A stretch of DNA of 64,000 nt, taken from contig NZ_JALXXL010000003.1 of the NCBI RefSeq assembly GCF_025152525.1, forward strand, positions 168,453 through 232,452, in the 5' to 3' direction. The stretch comes from Corynebacterium sp. p3-SID1056 (GTDB taxonomy: Bacteria; Actinomycetota; Actinomycetes; Mycobacteriales; Mycobacteriaceae). The position numbers and the translations under genes are program-made. The notes under the pieces are model-generated. The model had not been told where the DNA came from and made no database searches. It saw only the letters and a list, made by a program, of their open reading frames with translations. Positions 31,454-39,749 of the stretch are shown here, in pieces; position 1 is the first letter of the stretch, and each line of letters opens with the position of its first letter.

Positions 31454-31528
31454 GTCTTGATCGAATGTACGTGCTATCCGTGCAGGTCGCCGACGACAGA
31501 CAGCTTGGTAGGTAATTGGCCGGAAAAA

Positions 31529-31544
31529 TAGACTAAGCGGTATA
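31529..31544. promoter_or_regulatory. McbR-type operator upstream of metQ
   Basis: TAGAC-TAAGCG-GTATA matches 9 of 10 positions of the McbR operator described in C. glutamicum (TAGAC-N6-GTCTA). It lies 60 bp upstream of the first metQ start. McbR represses methionine and sulfur genes when S-adenosylhomocysteine is low. Confidence 0.75.
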
Positions 31545-31603
31545 TCGGGTGCTAGGTTTTTACCCGTCATAGATTCCCTACAACGTTCTTCCAAGGAGAC
31601 ACC

Positions 31604-32497
31604 ATGCGTATCTCGCGCACCATCGCCACGATCGCGGCCTCCGCTCTCGCCGCCACCAGCCTCGTCGCCTGCTCCAACGAGTCGGACGACGCCACCAACG
31701 CCGAAGCAGGCGGCGACGAAAACGTCACCGTCAAGATCGGCACCACAGACGCCGACCAGAAGGCATGGTCCGTCTTCTCCGACCTGGCCGCAGAAGAGGG
31801 CATCGACCTGGACATCGTCCAGTTCTCCGACTACGCGCCGGTCAACGAGGCGCTCGCGCAGGGCGAGCTGGACCTGAACAAGTTCCAGCACATCCTCTAC
31901 CTGGCGTCCTACAACGCGGACTCCGGCAACGATCTGCAGGTTGTCGGCTCCTCCGAGATCTACCCGCTGGCCCTGTTCTGGAAGGACCACGACTCCCTCG
32001 ACGGCATCGATGGCGAAGAGATCGCCATCCCGAACGACGACACCAACCAGGGCCGCGCCATCAACGTGCTCGTCCAGGCCGGCCTGCTCACGCTGAAGGA
32101 CGGCGCTGACGAGCTCGCCCCCGCCCCGGTTGACGTTGACGAGGCCGCCTCCAAGGTCTCCGTCGTGCCGGTAGACGCCTCCCAGACCCCGTCGGCGTAC
32201 GGCGAGGGCCGCCCGGCGATCATCAACAACTCCTGGCTGGACCGCGCCGGCATCGAGCCGGGCGAGGCCATCTTCCAGGACGACCCGGGCTCCGAGCAGG
32301 GCGAGCCCTACATCAACGTCTTCGCCGCCCGCGCGGAGGACAAGGACAACCCGACCTACGCCAAGCTGGTCGAGCTGTGGCACGACCCGGCTGTGGCCGA
32401 GGCCGTCCAGGAGGACTCCCGCGGCACCGCCGTCGAGGTCACCCGACCGGCCGAGGAGCTCAACGACATTCTGCAGCGCCTGCAGGAACAGAAGTAA
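31604..32497 (+). CDS. metQ: Methionine ABC transporter substrate-binding lipoprotein, copy 1
   Basis: A 297-residue NlpA-family binding protein. The signal peptide ends in a lipobox (SLVAC, C about 23) and an acidic linker follows. The MetQ core includes VKIGTTDADQKAW, FSDYAPVNEALAQGELDLN and VDASQTPSAYGEGRPAIINN. A clear AAGGAG ribosome site precedes the ATG, so unlike many neighbours it has a leader. It is the first gene of metQ-metQ-metN-metI, under a McbR-like site. Confidence 0.94.
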   Translation: MRISRTIATIAASALAATSLVACSNESDDATNAEAGGDENVTVKIGTTDADQKAWSVFSDLAAEEGIDLDIVQFSDYAPVNEALAQGELDLNKFQHILYLASYNADSGNDLQVVGSSEIYPLALFWKDHDSLDGIDGEEIAIPNDDTNQGRAINVLVQAGLLTLKDGADELAPAPVDVDEAASKVSVVPVDASQTPSAYGEGRPAIINNSWLDRAGIEPGEAIFQDDPGSEQGEPYINVFAARAEDKDNPTYAKLVELWHDPAVAEAVQEDSRGTAVEVTRPAEELNDILQRLQEQK

Positions 32498-32527
32498 CCC
32501 ACCCCAACACGAAGGATGTACTCCCCC

Positions 32528-33418
32528 ATGCGCTTCAACCGCATTCTCGCCGCGGCAGCGGCCTCCGTGATCGCCACGACCAGCCTCGTGGCCTGCTCCT
32601 CTGACTCCTCCTCGGAGGCAGGCGGCGCCGATGGCGATACCGTCACCGTAAAGATCGGCACCACGGATGCCGACATGCTGGCCTGGACCGCTTTCGAGGA
32701 CGAGGCGGAGAAGCTCGGCATCGACCTCGACATCGTCCGCTTCTCCGAGTACCCGCAGGTCAACCCGGCGCACGTCCAGGGCCAGATGGAGGTCTCAAAG
32801 TTCCAGACCATCAACTACCAGGCCCAGTACAACGCCGACTCCGGCGAGGACCTGCGCATCATCGGCTCCGGCGAGATCAACGTGTTGGGCCTGTACTGGA
32901 AGGACCACGACTCCCTCGACGGCATCGAAGGCCAGGAAGTGGCCATCCCGAACGACCCCTCCAACCAGGGCCGCGCGATCAACGTGCTCGTCCAGGCCGG
33001 CCTGCTTGAGCTGAAGGAGGGCACGCCGAAGCTCACGCCGACCCCGGTCGACATCGACGAGGCCGCGTCCAAGGTCAAGGTCGTCGCAGTCGACGCCTCC
33101 CAGACGCCGAACGCCTACAACGAGGGCCGCCCGGCCGTGATCAACAACAACTGGCTGCAGCGCGGCGGCATCGACCCGGCATCCTCTGTGGCCGCCGACG
33201 ACCCGAACTCGGAGCTCGCGGAGCCCTACATCAACGTCTTCACCGTCAAGGCCGAGGACGTGGACAACGAGACCTACGCCAAGCTCGTCGAGGCATGGCA
33301 GTCCGACGCGGTGACCGAGGCCCTCAACGAGGACTCCAACGGCACCGCCGTCCAGGTCAAGCGTTCTCCGGAGGAACTGAACACGATCCTCGATGAGCTC
33401 GTGGAGGAGTACAAGTAA
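32528..33418 (+). CDS. metQ: Methionine ABC transporter substrate-binding lipoprotein, copy 2
   Basis: A 296-residue paralogue of the gene just upstream, with its own lipobox (SLVAC) and the same landmarks (VKIGTTDADMLAW, FSEYPQVNPAHVQGQMEVS, VDASQTPNAYNEGRPAVINN). The ATG at 32516 overlaps the GAAGGA ribosome site, so the start is 32528. Its stop overlaps metN by one base. The residues around the ligand loop differ from copy 1, so the two may bind different forms of methionine or related amino acids (inference). Confidence 0.93.
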   Translation: MRFNRILAAAAASVIATTSLVACSSDSSSEAGGADGDTVTVKIGTTDADMLAWTAFEDEAEKLGIDLDIVRFSEYPQVNPAHVQGQMEVSKFQTINYQAQYNADSGEDLRIIGSGEINVLGLYWKDHDSLDGIEGQEVAIPNDPSNQGRAINVLVQAGLLELKEGTPKLTPTPVDIDEAASKVKVVAVDASQTPNAYNEGRPAVINNNWLQRGGIDPASSVAADDPNSELAEPYINVFTVKAEDVDNETYAKLVEAWQSDAVTEALNEDSNGTAVQVKRSPEELNTILDELVEEYK

Positions 33419-34449
33419 TGCCAGCTACCGGCACCCGGATCGAGTTCCGGGACGTATCCAAGGTTTTCACATCCGGCAACCGCGAAGTCACCGCCGTCGA
33501 CGGCGTCACGCTCACCGTTGAGCCGGGCGAGATCCTCGGCGTCATCGGCTACTCGGGTGCCGGCAAATCCACGCTGGTCCGCCTGATCAACGGCCTCGAT
33601 GCCCCCACGGGCGGGCAGTTGCTTCTCGACGGCACCGACGTCGTCGGCAAGTCCGAACGCCAACTGCGCAGCATCCGCCGCAACGTCGGCATGATCTTCC
33701 AGCAGTTCAACCTCTTCAATTCGCGTACCGCCGCTGGCAATATTGAGTACCCATTGAAGCTCGCGGGCGTCGATAAGCAAGAGCGCACACGTCGCGTTGA
33801 GGAACTGCTCGACTTCGTGGGCCTGTCCGAGCGCGGCAAGAACTACCCCGAGCAGCTCTCGGGCGGGCAGAAGCAGCGCGTCGGCATCGCCCGCGCCCTG
33901 GCCACCAACCCCTCGCTACTGCTTGCCGACGAGGCGACATCCGCGCTCGACCCCGAGACCACCCAAGAGGTGCTCGAGGTCCTGCGGCGAGTCAACGAAG
34001 AGCTCGGCATCACCATCGTGGTCATCACCCACGAGATGGACGTCATCCGCTCCATCGCCGACAAGGTCGCCGTCATGGAGGCCGGCAAAGTGGTCGAATA
34101 CGGCAGCGTCTACCAGGTCTTCTCCGACCCGCAGACCGCCGTGGCGCAGCGCTTCGTCTCCACCAGCCTGCGCAACACCCCCAACGAAGTCGAGGCGCAA
34201 GAGCTTCTCGACGCCGCACCCGGCCGCCTGTTCACCGTCGACCTCTCCGAGGACTCCGGCTTCTTCGGCGCCGCCTCCAGGGCCCGCGAGGCCGGCGTGC
34301 GCATCCAGCCGGTCCACGCCGGCATCGCCACCCTGCAGTCGCACTCTTTCGGCAAGATGACCGTTCGACTCAACGGCGACGACGCCGCCATCAACGAGTT
34401 CCTCCACACCCTGCAGTCCACCACCGACATTGAGGAGATCACCCGATGA
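33418..34449 (+). CDS. metN: Methionine ABC transporter ATP-binding protein
   Basis: A 343-residue MetN. Walker A is GYSGAGKST, with Q-loop FQQFNLF, signature LSGGQKQR, Walker [13 protein letters not shown] and H-loop VITHEMD. The C-terminal part of about 90 residues is the ACT-like NIL domain ([17 protein letters not shown], then [10 protein letters not shown]) that in E. coli binds cytoplasmic methionine and shuts the transporter. It overlaps metQ by 1 nt and metI by 4 nt. Confidence 0.96.
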   Translation: MPATGTRIEFRDVSKVFTSGNREVTAVDGVTLTVEPGEILGVIGYSGAGKSTLVRLINGLDAPTGGQLLLDGTDVVGKSERQLRSIRRNVGMIFQQFNLFNSRTAAGNIEYPLKLAGVDKQERTRRVEELLDFVGLSERGKNYPEQLSGGQKQRVGIARALATNPSLLLADEATSALDPETTQEVLEVLRRVNEELGITIVVITHEMDVIRSIADKVAVMEAGKVVEYGSVYQVFSDPQTAVAQRFVSTSLRNTPNEVEAQELLDAAPGRLFTVDLSEDSGFFGAASRAREAGVRIQPVHAGIATLQSHSFGKMTVRLNGDDAAINEFLHTLQSTTDIEEITR

Positions 34450-35126
34450 ACGAAATGATCCTCGCCGAGCCCAACTGGGACCGCCTCGGCCCCACCTTTG
34501 TCGAATCCATCGGCGACACGCTGTGGATGGTGGGCATCACCATGGTCGTCGGCGGTATCTTCGGCCTGCTGCTCGGCATCTTCCTCTACACCACCCGCCC
34601 CGGCGGCATCCTGCAGAACTCCCCGGTGTACTGGATCATCAACATCGCCGTGAACTTCTTTAGGCCGATCCCGTTCATCATCATGATCGCCATGCTCTAC
34701 CCCATCACCCTGTCGGTGGTTGGCACGACGATCGGCCGCGGCGCCGCCACGTTCGTCATGTGCTTCTCCGCCACGTTTACCGTGGCCCGCATCGTGGAGC
34801 AGAACCTGGTAGCAATCGACCCGGGCGTGATCGAGGCGGCCCGCTCCATGGGCGCGGGCCCGTGGAAGATCATCACCTCGGTCATCCTGCCGGAGGCGCT
34901 CGGCCCGCTGATCCTGGGCTACACCTTCATCTTCATCGCCGTGATCGACATGTCCGCGATGGCCGGCTACATCGGCGGCGGCGGTCTTGGTGACTTCGCC
35001 ATCGTCTACGGCTACCGCCAGTTCGAGCCGCAAGTGACCTGGGCGGCCGTGATCGTCATCGTGCTCATCGTCCAGCTCGCGCAGCTGCTGGGCAACGTGC
35101 TGTCGAAGAAAGTCATGCGCCGGTAG
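34446..35126 (+). CDS. metI: Methionine ABC transporter permease
   Basis: A 226-residue permease with five to six membrane segments and the conserved EAA loop (EAARSMGAGPWKIITSVILPEALGPL) that docks to MetN. Its start overlaps metN (ATGA). It is the last gene of the operon, followed after about 27 bp by a long hairpin. Confidence 0.95.
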   Translation: MNEMILAEPNWDRLGPTFVESIGDTLWMVGITMVVGGIFGLLLGIFLYTTRPGGILQNSPVYWIINIAVNFFRPIPFIIMIAMLYPITLSVVGTTIGRGAATFVMCFSATFTVARIVEQNLVAIDPGVIEAARSMGAGPWKIITSVILPEALGPLILGYTFIFIAVIDMSAMAGYIGGGGLGDFAIVYGYRQFEPQVTWAAVIVIVLIVQLAQLLGNVLSKKVMRR

Positions 35127-35152
35127 GTTTTGGTGCCCTTGGCGCTATTTGT

Positions 35153-35210
35153 CGAAACCCGCACGACGAAGATCCCCAAAAATCCTGGGGTTCTCGTCAT
35201 GCGGGTTTCG
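35153..35210 (+). terminator. Long hairpin after metI
   Basis: The outer stem CGAAACCCGCA (35153-35163) pairs with TGCGGGTTTCG (35200-35210). Inner stems GACGA/TCGTC and CCCCA/TGGGG continue it to a short A-rich loop. No clean T-tract follows. Probable end of the met operon, possibly also a processing or stability element. Confidence 0.7.
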
Positions 35211-35260
35211 TCATTTACCGTTTCTCAGCCGCGCATCACCCACCCCGTAGACTGACCCAT

Positions 35261-36040
35261 ATGAAGATCGCGGCGTTTGACTTCGACGGCACCCTCCACC
35301 ACCCCGGCGATCCCAACGGCGGCTTCAACCCCGCCGACCTCGCCGCCATCCAGACCTGGCGCGAAGCCGGCCACCTCGCGATCTCCGCAACCGGCCGTTC
35401 CCGCTCCGCCCTGGCGTACGGCATGCGCGGCAGCTCGCTTGTCTTCGACTACCAGGTCCTTTCCAACGGCGCCTCCGCTACTACCGGCGATAACCGCGAG
35501 CTCATCTTCGGCTACACCATCGACACCGACGTGCTCCATAAAGCGCTCGACACCTTCGGCGAGCGCGACGGCCTGGCCGTCTACGGCACGACGATCGGCC
35601 CGATCGACGGCGTCTTCGCCGACAACACCGGCGGCATCAGCCACTTCACCGAGCACTTCACCCCCATGACCCGCGCCGACATCCCGGAGCACGAGTTCGC
35701 GGTCGTGCCAATCTGGGTGCCCGACAACGAGCCGTTGCGCCGCGAGGTCGTCGCCTGGGCCGAGTCGCTCGAAGGAAACTACACGGTGGCGCAGAACCAG
35801 GAGTACGTAGACATCATGGCACCGGGCCGCACGAAGGGCGCGGGCGTTGTCGAGCTCATCGAGCGCCTCGGCTTTGCGCGCGCGGACGTGGAGCTCTACA
35901 CCTTCGGCGACTCGTGGAACGACATGTCCATGCACGCCATCGCCGACCACTCCTACAGCTTCACCCACTCGCCCGCCGACGTCCGCGCGGCCACCGACCA
36001 CGTGATTAGGTGCGTGGCGGACGCGCTGTCACCGCGGTAG
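35261..36040 (+). CDS. HAD-family hydrolase (Cof-like)
   Basis: A 259-residue phosphatase of the HAD superfamily. Motif I is DFDGTLH (D8, D10), motif II the threonine in ISATGR, the lysine is in GRTKGAG, and the acidic motif is GDSWNDMSM. The inserted cap after motif II is the Cof type, typical of sugar-phosphate or cofactor phosphatases. The ATG is 7 nt after TAGACT (35248-35253). The last 35 bp overlap the convergent sucrase/ferredoxin-like gene. Confidence 0.9.
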   Translation: MKIAAFDFDGTLHHPGDPNGGFNPADLAAIQTWREAGHLAISATGRSRSALAYGMRGSSLVFDYQVLSNGASATTGDNRELIFGYTIDTDVLHKALDTFGERDGLAVYGTTIGPIDGVFADNTGGISHFTEHFTPMTRADIPEHEFAVVPIWVPDNEPLRREVVAWAESLEGNYTVAQNQEYVDIMAPGRTKGAGVVELIERLGFARADVELYTFGDSWNDMSMHAIADHSYSFTHSPADVRAATDHVIRCVADALSPR

Positions 36041-36938
36041 GCACCCAACTCTCGTCGTCCTTGGCCGGCTTGCCGCACGAGGGCACGACCCCGGTCACCT
36101 TCTTGCGCGCCAGCTCCACAGTGTATGAGGCCCCCTGCTTATCGACGCGCACATATCCCCCATCATCCGTCACCGCCACATCCGTGACTTCTAGCTCGCC
36201 GTAGCGCACATGCTCGCCCGCTCGCGAAAGTTCGGCGGCGACCGCCACCTCGGCGGCCTGGGCGGGCGCGCTGAGCGTGCCGCGTCCGCGGTTGCCGGGG
36301 ACGAAGTACTCGCCGCGCAGCGCCGCGTCCAGCATGGCGTCGGTTGCCTCGAACGTCATCCGGCCGAAGCTGTAGGCCCAGGGCAGCAGCAGCATCGTCG
36401 GGGCGAAGCGGTGGCCCTTGATATGCGAGGTCTCCCACACCACGTCGTTGCCGTGGCCGAAGGGGTACTTCTCTACCAGCTTGTTGACCATGCTGCGACC
36501 CTTGACCGCGCAGCAGCGGTCGCGCTTGGCGTGCGTGCACACGAGCAGTAGCGGTTTGGTGCGGCTGACGGCACCTGCGTTCTTGCCGGGGCCGGACAGG
36601 TCGAGTGCCAACAGCGCTTCGGGGGTATCGACGTGCATGACCTCGGTCGCGCCTTCCTCGGCGAAGACGAGGTAGACGTGGTGGTCCTCGATCTGGCGGC
36701 CCTCGCGCGTTGGGTGGCGGATGAGCAGCAGGGAGGCGTCGTACTCGGCGAGGTGCGCTTTGAGTTTCTCGGTGAACTCCTCCCCGAGCGTCCCGCCGTC
36801 GAGTACGTCGTGGGTCCAGGCGTGCGGCCACTCGAAAAGCACGTAGGTCGAACCCGGCTTCGCGGTGCCGGGCAGCGACTCGACCTGGACGTCGGAACAG
36901 AACGCGTCAGGTGCGCTGGTCAACGTTTCCTCACTCAT
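36006..36938 (-). CDS. Sucrase/ferredoxin-like (thioredoxin-fold [2Fe-2S]) protein
   Basis: A 310-residue protein of the sucrase/ferredoxin-like family (named after an early misassignment). Cysteines suited to a thioredoxin-fold [2Fe-2S] cluster are in the central LLLVCTHAKRDRCCAVKG segment, followed by WETSHIKGHRFAPTMLLLPWA. A short domain with a further Cys (VVPSCGK) follows. The ATG at 36950 lies in the -10 (TATGGT, 36946-36951), so the start is 36938, 7 nt downstream. A 14-bp palindrome overlaps the promoter. An electron-transfer or redox role is inferred. Confidence 0.85.
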   Translation of the reverse strand: MSEETLTSAPDAFCSDVQVESLPGTAKPGSTYVLFEWPHAWTHDVLDGGTLGEEFTEKLKAHLAEYDASLLLIRHPTREGRQIEDHHVYLVFAEEGATEVMHVDTPEALLALDLSGPGKNAGAVSRTKPLLLVCTHAKRDRCCAVKGRSMVNKLVEKYPFGHGNDVVWETSHIKGHRFAPTMLLLPWAYSFGRMTFEATDAMLDAALRGEYFVPGNRGRGTLSAPAQAAEVAVAAELSRAGEHVRYGELEVTDVAVTDDGGYVRVDKQGASYTVELARKKVTGVVPSCGKPAKDDESWVPTAVTARPPRT

Positions 36939-36957
36939 GCCCACCACCATACCGCCT

Positions 36958-36971
36958 TTAGGGTGCCCTAA
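36958..36971. promoter_or_regulatory. Palindrome in the sucrase/ferredoxin promoter
   Basis: TTAGGG-TG-CCCTAA, 6-bp arms, immediately upstream of the -10. The outer TTAGG/CCTAA resembles half of a DtxR iron box, but it is 14 bp rather than 19 bp. The binding regulator is unknown. Confidence 0.55.
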
Positions 36972-36980
36972 TACACGGCC

Positions 36981-38510
36981 TCAATACACAGCCTCAACGC
37001 GCCAGCTGCGCCGGGTCCACACCAACAGCCACGCCTCTACCCCACGGCCCGATTCCCCCACGACCTGGAGGCGCGCCACGCGCTGGCCGGACGCGCCCCA
37101 CCAGCCCTCGTCCACGGGCCAGGGGCCGGCCCAACCCGTGACCAGATACTTGTGCGCGCCCCAGGCCAGCGCGTAGGGATCGGCGGAGAGGAGGGCTTCG
37201 GCGGTGACGGTGATGGGGTTCGCGTGGGCGTCGATAAGCATGATGCGCGAGGCCGGGTGGTCGATGCCGCCGCCGAGGCGGGCGGGCAGCGGTGCGGGGA
37301 TTGCGCCCGGCCAGGGTTGGGCGGCGGTGGCTTCCGGCTGCTCGCCGAAGGGGGAAAACGCGATGCGTTCGGCCACGCCGCGGCCGCCGACGGCGCGCGG
37401 CTGCACCACCGCCTCGATGCCCAGCTGGGACTGCACACGCTCGATGACGCGGCGCGCCCCGTCGCCCGCACTGCCACGGAAGAGCTCGCGCTCCGCGGGG
37501 CTGGCCAGCTCGAGCGGCTCCAAGATGAGCGAGGTGATCGCGCCGGCGCCGCCGCGGGTGAGCCAGCCGTCGAGTTGCCAGCGCACGCGGTCTGCGGTCG
37601 CGGACTCGGAAAGCGCTTCGCGGGTACGCCAGACGCGTTCGACGCGCTCGCCGGTGGACAGCTCCGCGATCACTTTGAGGCGCAGGCAGCTGACGCCGCG
37701 TTCGGCGAGCCGCTCGTGCAGCGTGGCGGCGAGCGCGCGGGCGGCGAAGGCGGCGGCGTCGACGCGCTCGATCGCCTCTTCCGGGGTGAGCCCGACGGCG
37801 AGATCTGCGGCCGGGAGTTCAGGCGCGACGCGGCGGTCCGGGGCGGCGCTCGCGATGCGGTGGATGCGCATCCCACTGGTGCCGAAGCGGGTGGTCACCG
37901 CCTGCGGCGGCAGCTGCGCGAGCTGGCCCAGCGTGTGAATCCCCAGCTGGCCGAGCGCGTTGACGGTCTGCACGTTTGCCCCGAGTGCCACCTCTGCAAC
38001 CAGGACGCTCAGCGGTTGCCCGGCTAAGAACTGCGCGGACGCCCCCGGTGCGACGAGCTGGGAGCTGCGGGTGGCGATCACGGCGGTGGCCAGCTCGTCG
38101 GCGGCGCCCACGAAGGCCTCGATGCCGCTGCGCTGGGCGGCGTCGAGAAGCATTTCCAGCGCCGTGTCCTCGTCCCCGTGGAAGCGGGCGGCGGCCTGCA
38201 GGTCCACCGCGACCAGGCCGGGGCGTAGGGCTTCGACGGAGGCGGCGACGTCGTCGAGGCTGCTGGCGAGCGCGGCGAACATGCGCCCGTCGCGGTCTGG
38301 GTTGTCCTCCACCACCGTCAGCTCGGGCGCGAGCGCTAAAGCGTTGCGCACCCGCATCCCGCGGCGCACGCCTGCCCGGCGCGCAGCCTGGGAACAGACC
38401 TTGATCCGGTGCTGGGCGGCAATTGCCACCGGCTCGCGCAACGCATCGTCTGCGTCCAGGGTGGCGGCTTGCACGGGCCAGTCGGGAAACCACAGCGCCG
38501 CCACCCGCAT
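36981..38510 (-). CDS. imuB: ImuB, catalytically inactive Y-family polymerase homologue
   Basis: A 509-residue ImuB, scaffold of the ImuA'-ImuB-DnaE2 mutasome. The N terminus MRVAALWFPDWPVQ replaces the DxD motif of active Y polymerases. The second catalytic site reads LVAVDLQAAARFHG, without the SIDE acids. It should therefore not polymerise but recruit DnaE2 to the clamp. The segment RIAFSPFGEQP, near residue 390, sits where the clamp-binding motif is found in mycobacterial ImuB. It starts directly after imuA' stops. Confidence 0.92.
   Translation of the reverse strand: MRVAALWFPDWPVQAATLDADDALREPVAIAAQHRIKVCSQAARRAGVRRGMRVRNALALAPELTVVEDNPDRDGRMFAALASSLDDVAASVEALRPGLVAVDLQAAARFHGDEDTALEMLLDAAQRSGIEAFVGAADELATAVIATRSSQLVAPGASAQFLAGQPLSVLVAEVALGANVQTVNALGQLGIHTLGQLAQLPPQAVTTRFGTSGMRIHRIASAAPDRRVAPELPAADLAVGLTPEEAIERVDAAAFAARALAATLHERLAERGVSCLRLKVIAELSTGERVERVWRTREALSESATADRVRWQLDGWLTRGGAGAITSLILEPLELASPAERELFRGSAGDGARRVIERVQSQLGIEAVVQPRAVGGRGVAERIAFSPFGEQPEATAAQPWPGAIPAPLPARLGGGIDHPASRIMLIDAHANPITVTAEALLSADPYALAWGAHKYLVTGWAGPWPVDEGWWGASGQRVARLQVVGESGRGVEAWLLVWTRRSWRVEAVY
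37227..37239 (-). repeat. 13-mer GCTTATCGACGCC, copy 3
   Basis: Exact copy on the minus strand, inside imuB. Confidence 0.95.
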
Positions 38511-39227
38511 TTAGGGCACCGCCTTCAGGTGGCGCTCGGCCACGGCCTCGCGCGCCGGGGCCGTACCGAGCGTGAGCGTCGCCGTCGCACCCGGCCAGCC
38601 TTTCGCGGTGGCGCGCACGCGTACGTCGATCCCCCGGATGCGGCCTGTGCCCCGGCCGATGCCGTGGAACTGCGCGATCTGCCCGCTGACCCGCAGCGCT
38701 GGCGAGGGCACGGTCACGTTGACCGCCACGAGTGCCGCATTGCCCTTGCGCAGCCGCGCGAGCAGCGGCCGGGCGCGCACGGGGCTTAAGCGCAGCGCTG
38801 TCCGGGTGCGCAGCACCACCAGGTCGAGCCCCTCAGCGAGCACGCCTGCGACGGCGAGGTCCTCGATGCCGGGCTCCGGCACCGCGATCACCCGCTCGAG
38901 CGCGCCTGCCGACATGCCCGCGTACGAAAGTTCGGGCCACCCGATCACGCCTATCGTGCCGCCCGCCCCGGCGACGCGGTCGAGTAGCTCGACCACCAGC
39001 GCGGGCGTCTCGCTCACCTGTGTGACGCCGCGGCGCGGCAAGCCCCCGCCCGGCAGCACTTGCGCCAGCCCACCACCCACGGAAAGCACACCTTCGCCCG
39101 CCACGACCTTCGGCGCAGCCTCGCCGCCCAGCTCCGCCATACGGGCGCGCAGCTGGGCGATCTGGGCATGCCGATCCCCGCCGAGCCCATCAGGCTCGGC
39201 GAGCTGTCGAATAGGTGTTCCGTTCAC
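38511..39227 (-). CDS. imuA': ImuA' mutasome accessory protein
   Basis: A 238-residue RecA-like protein without a recognisable Walker A, as typical for actinobacterial ImuA'. Visible parts are the QIAQLRARMAELGG coiled start, the VLPGGGLPRRGVTQVSE segment and a RecA-like core with IGVIGWPELS and DLVVLRTRTAL. The long frame to 39323 is not used. The GTG at 39227 lies 7 nt after CATACT (39235-39240), giving a leaderless mRNA. A LexA-like site lies just inside the coding sequence. It probably bridges ImuB and DnaE2. Confidence 0.88.
   Translation of the reverse strand: MNGTPIRQLAEPDGLGGDRHAQIAQLRARMAELGGEAAPKVVAGEGVLSVGGGLAQVLPGGGLPRRGVTQVSETPALVVELLDRVAGAGGTIGVIGWPELSYAGMSAGALERVIAVPEPGIEDLAVAGVLAEGLDLVVLRTRTALRLSPVRARPLLARLRKGNAALVAVNVTVPSPALRVSGQIAQFHGIGRGTGRIRGIDVRVRATAKGWPGATATLTLGTAPAREAVAERHLKAVP
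39207..39222. promoter_or_regulatory. LexA-like SOS box at the start of imuA'
   Basis: TCGAATAGGTGTTCCG matches 11 of 14 defined positions of TCGAACANNTGTTCGA and lies at about +6 to +21 of the predicted transcript. A repressor bound here would block elongation. Confidence 0.6.
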
Positions 39228-39302
39228 ACCGAACAGTATGCACCCCGCCCCAAACACGGGCAACCAACGAGGTCGCAAGGATTTTCGAACGCCAAGGCCA
39301 TC

Positions 39303-39315
39303 GCTTATCGACGCC
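39303..39315 (+). repeat. 13-mer GCTTATCGACGCC, copy 4
   Basis: Exact copy in the short intergenic region upstream of the gene at 39342. Confidence 0.95.
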
Positions 39316-39341
39316 ACGCCCACCTGCTACAGTAACTGCCC

Positions 39342-39749
39342 ATGATGCCCGCCGACATCCGCTCACGCGTGACCCCCATCCCCACCCCGCTTGCCGTCCG
39401 TGCCGCGGGCGCTGCCGGGGTGGCCGGCTCGGTCGCCGTCATGGCCTCGACCGCGCCGATCGCGGTCCGGGCAGGGCTCGCGCTCGTGTGCATCGCGGTC
39501 GCGCTCGGGGTCACGTTTGCGCACCCCTACCGGCGCGAGATGCGTGAGTACGCGGCGCGGAAGGGGGTGTCCACGGTGGCGTCGATAAGCATGCTTGTGC
39601 CGCTAATCCTGTGGTGGCTGTTGCTCATGCTCGCGCCGCTTGCGCAGTGGCCCGCGTGGGGCGCGCTCCTTACGTTTGTGGGGCTGTTCGCGCTCGCGTG
39701 GCTGCTGTTTCCGCACGTCGACGGGTCGCGGCGGCTCGCCTACGCTTAA
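39342..39749 (+). CDS. Small membrane protein, unknown
   Basis: A 135-residue protein with hydrophobic segments at about 18-35, 40-58, 82-102 and 108-125. No family is recognised with confidence. The start is 8 nt after TACAGT (39328-39333); the second ATG at 39345 is equally possible. It is divergent from imuA' and overlaps the 3' end of esrR by 4 bp. Two copies of the 13-mer GCTTATCGACGCC lie at and within this gene (39303, 39578). Confidence 0.75.
   Translation: MMPADIRSRVTPIPTPLAVRAAGAAGVAGSVAVMASTAPIAVRAGLALVCIAVALGVTFAHPYRREMREYAARKGVSTVASISMLVPLILWWLLLMLAPLAQWPAWGALLTFVGLFALAWLLFPHVDGSRRLAYA
39578..39590 (-). repeat. 13-mer GCTTATCGACGCC, copy 5
   Basis: Exact copy on the minus strand, inside the small membrane-protein gene, where it forces a rare ATA codon. 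Confidence 0.95.

Noticed and set aside
31461..31476. Second LexA-like site before dnaE2 (TCGAATGTACGTGC)
   Set aside because: The right half does not match, and the site at 31431-31446 is the better candidate.
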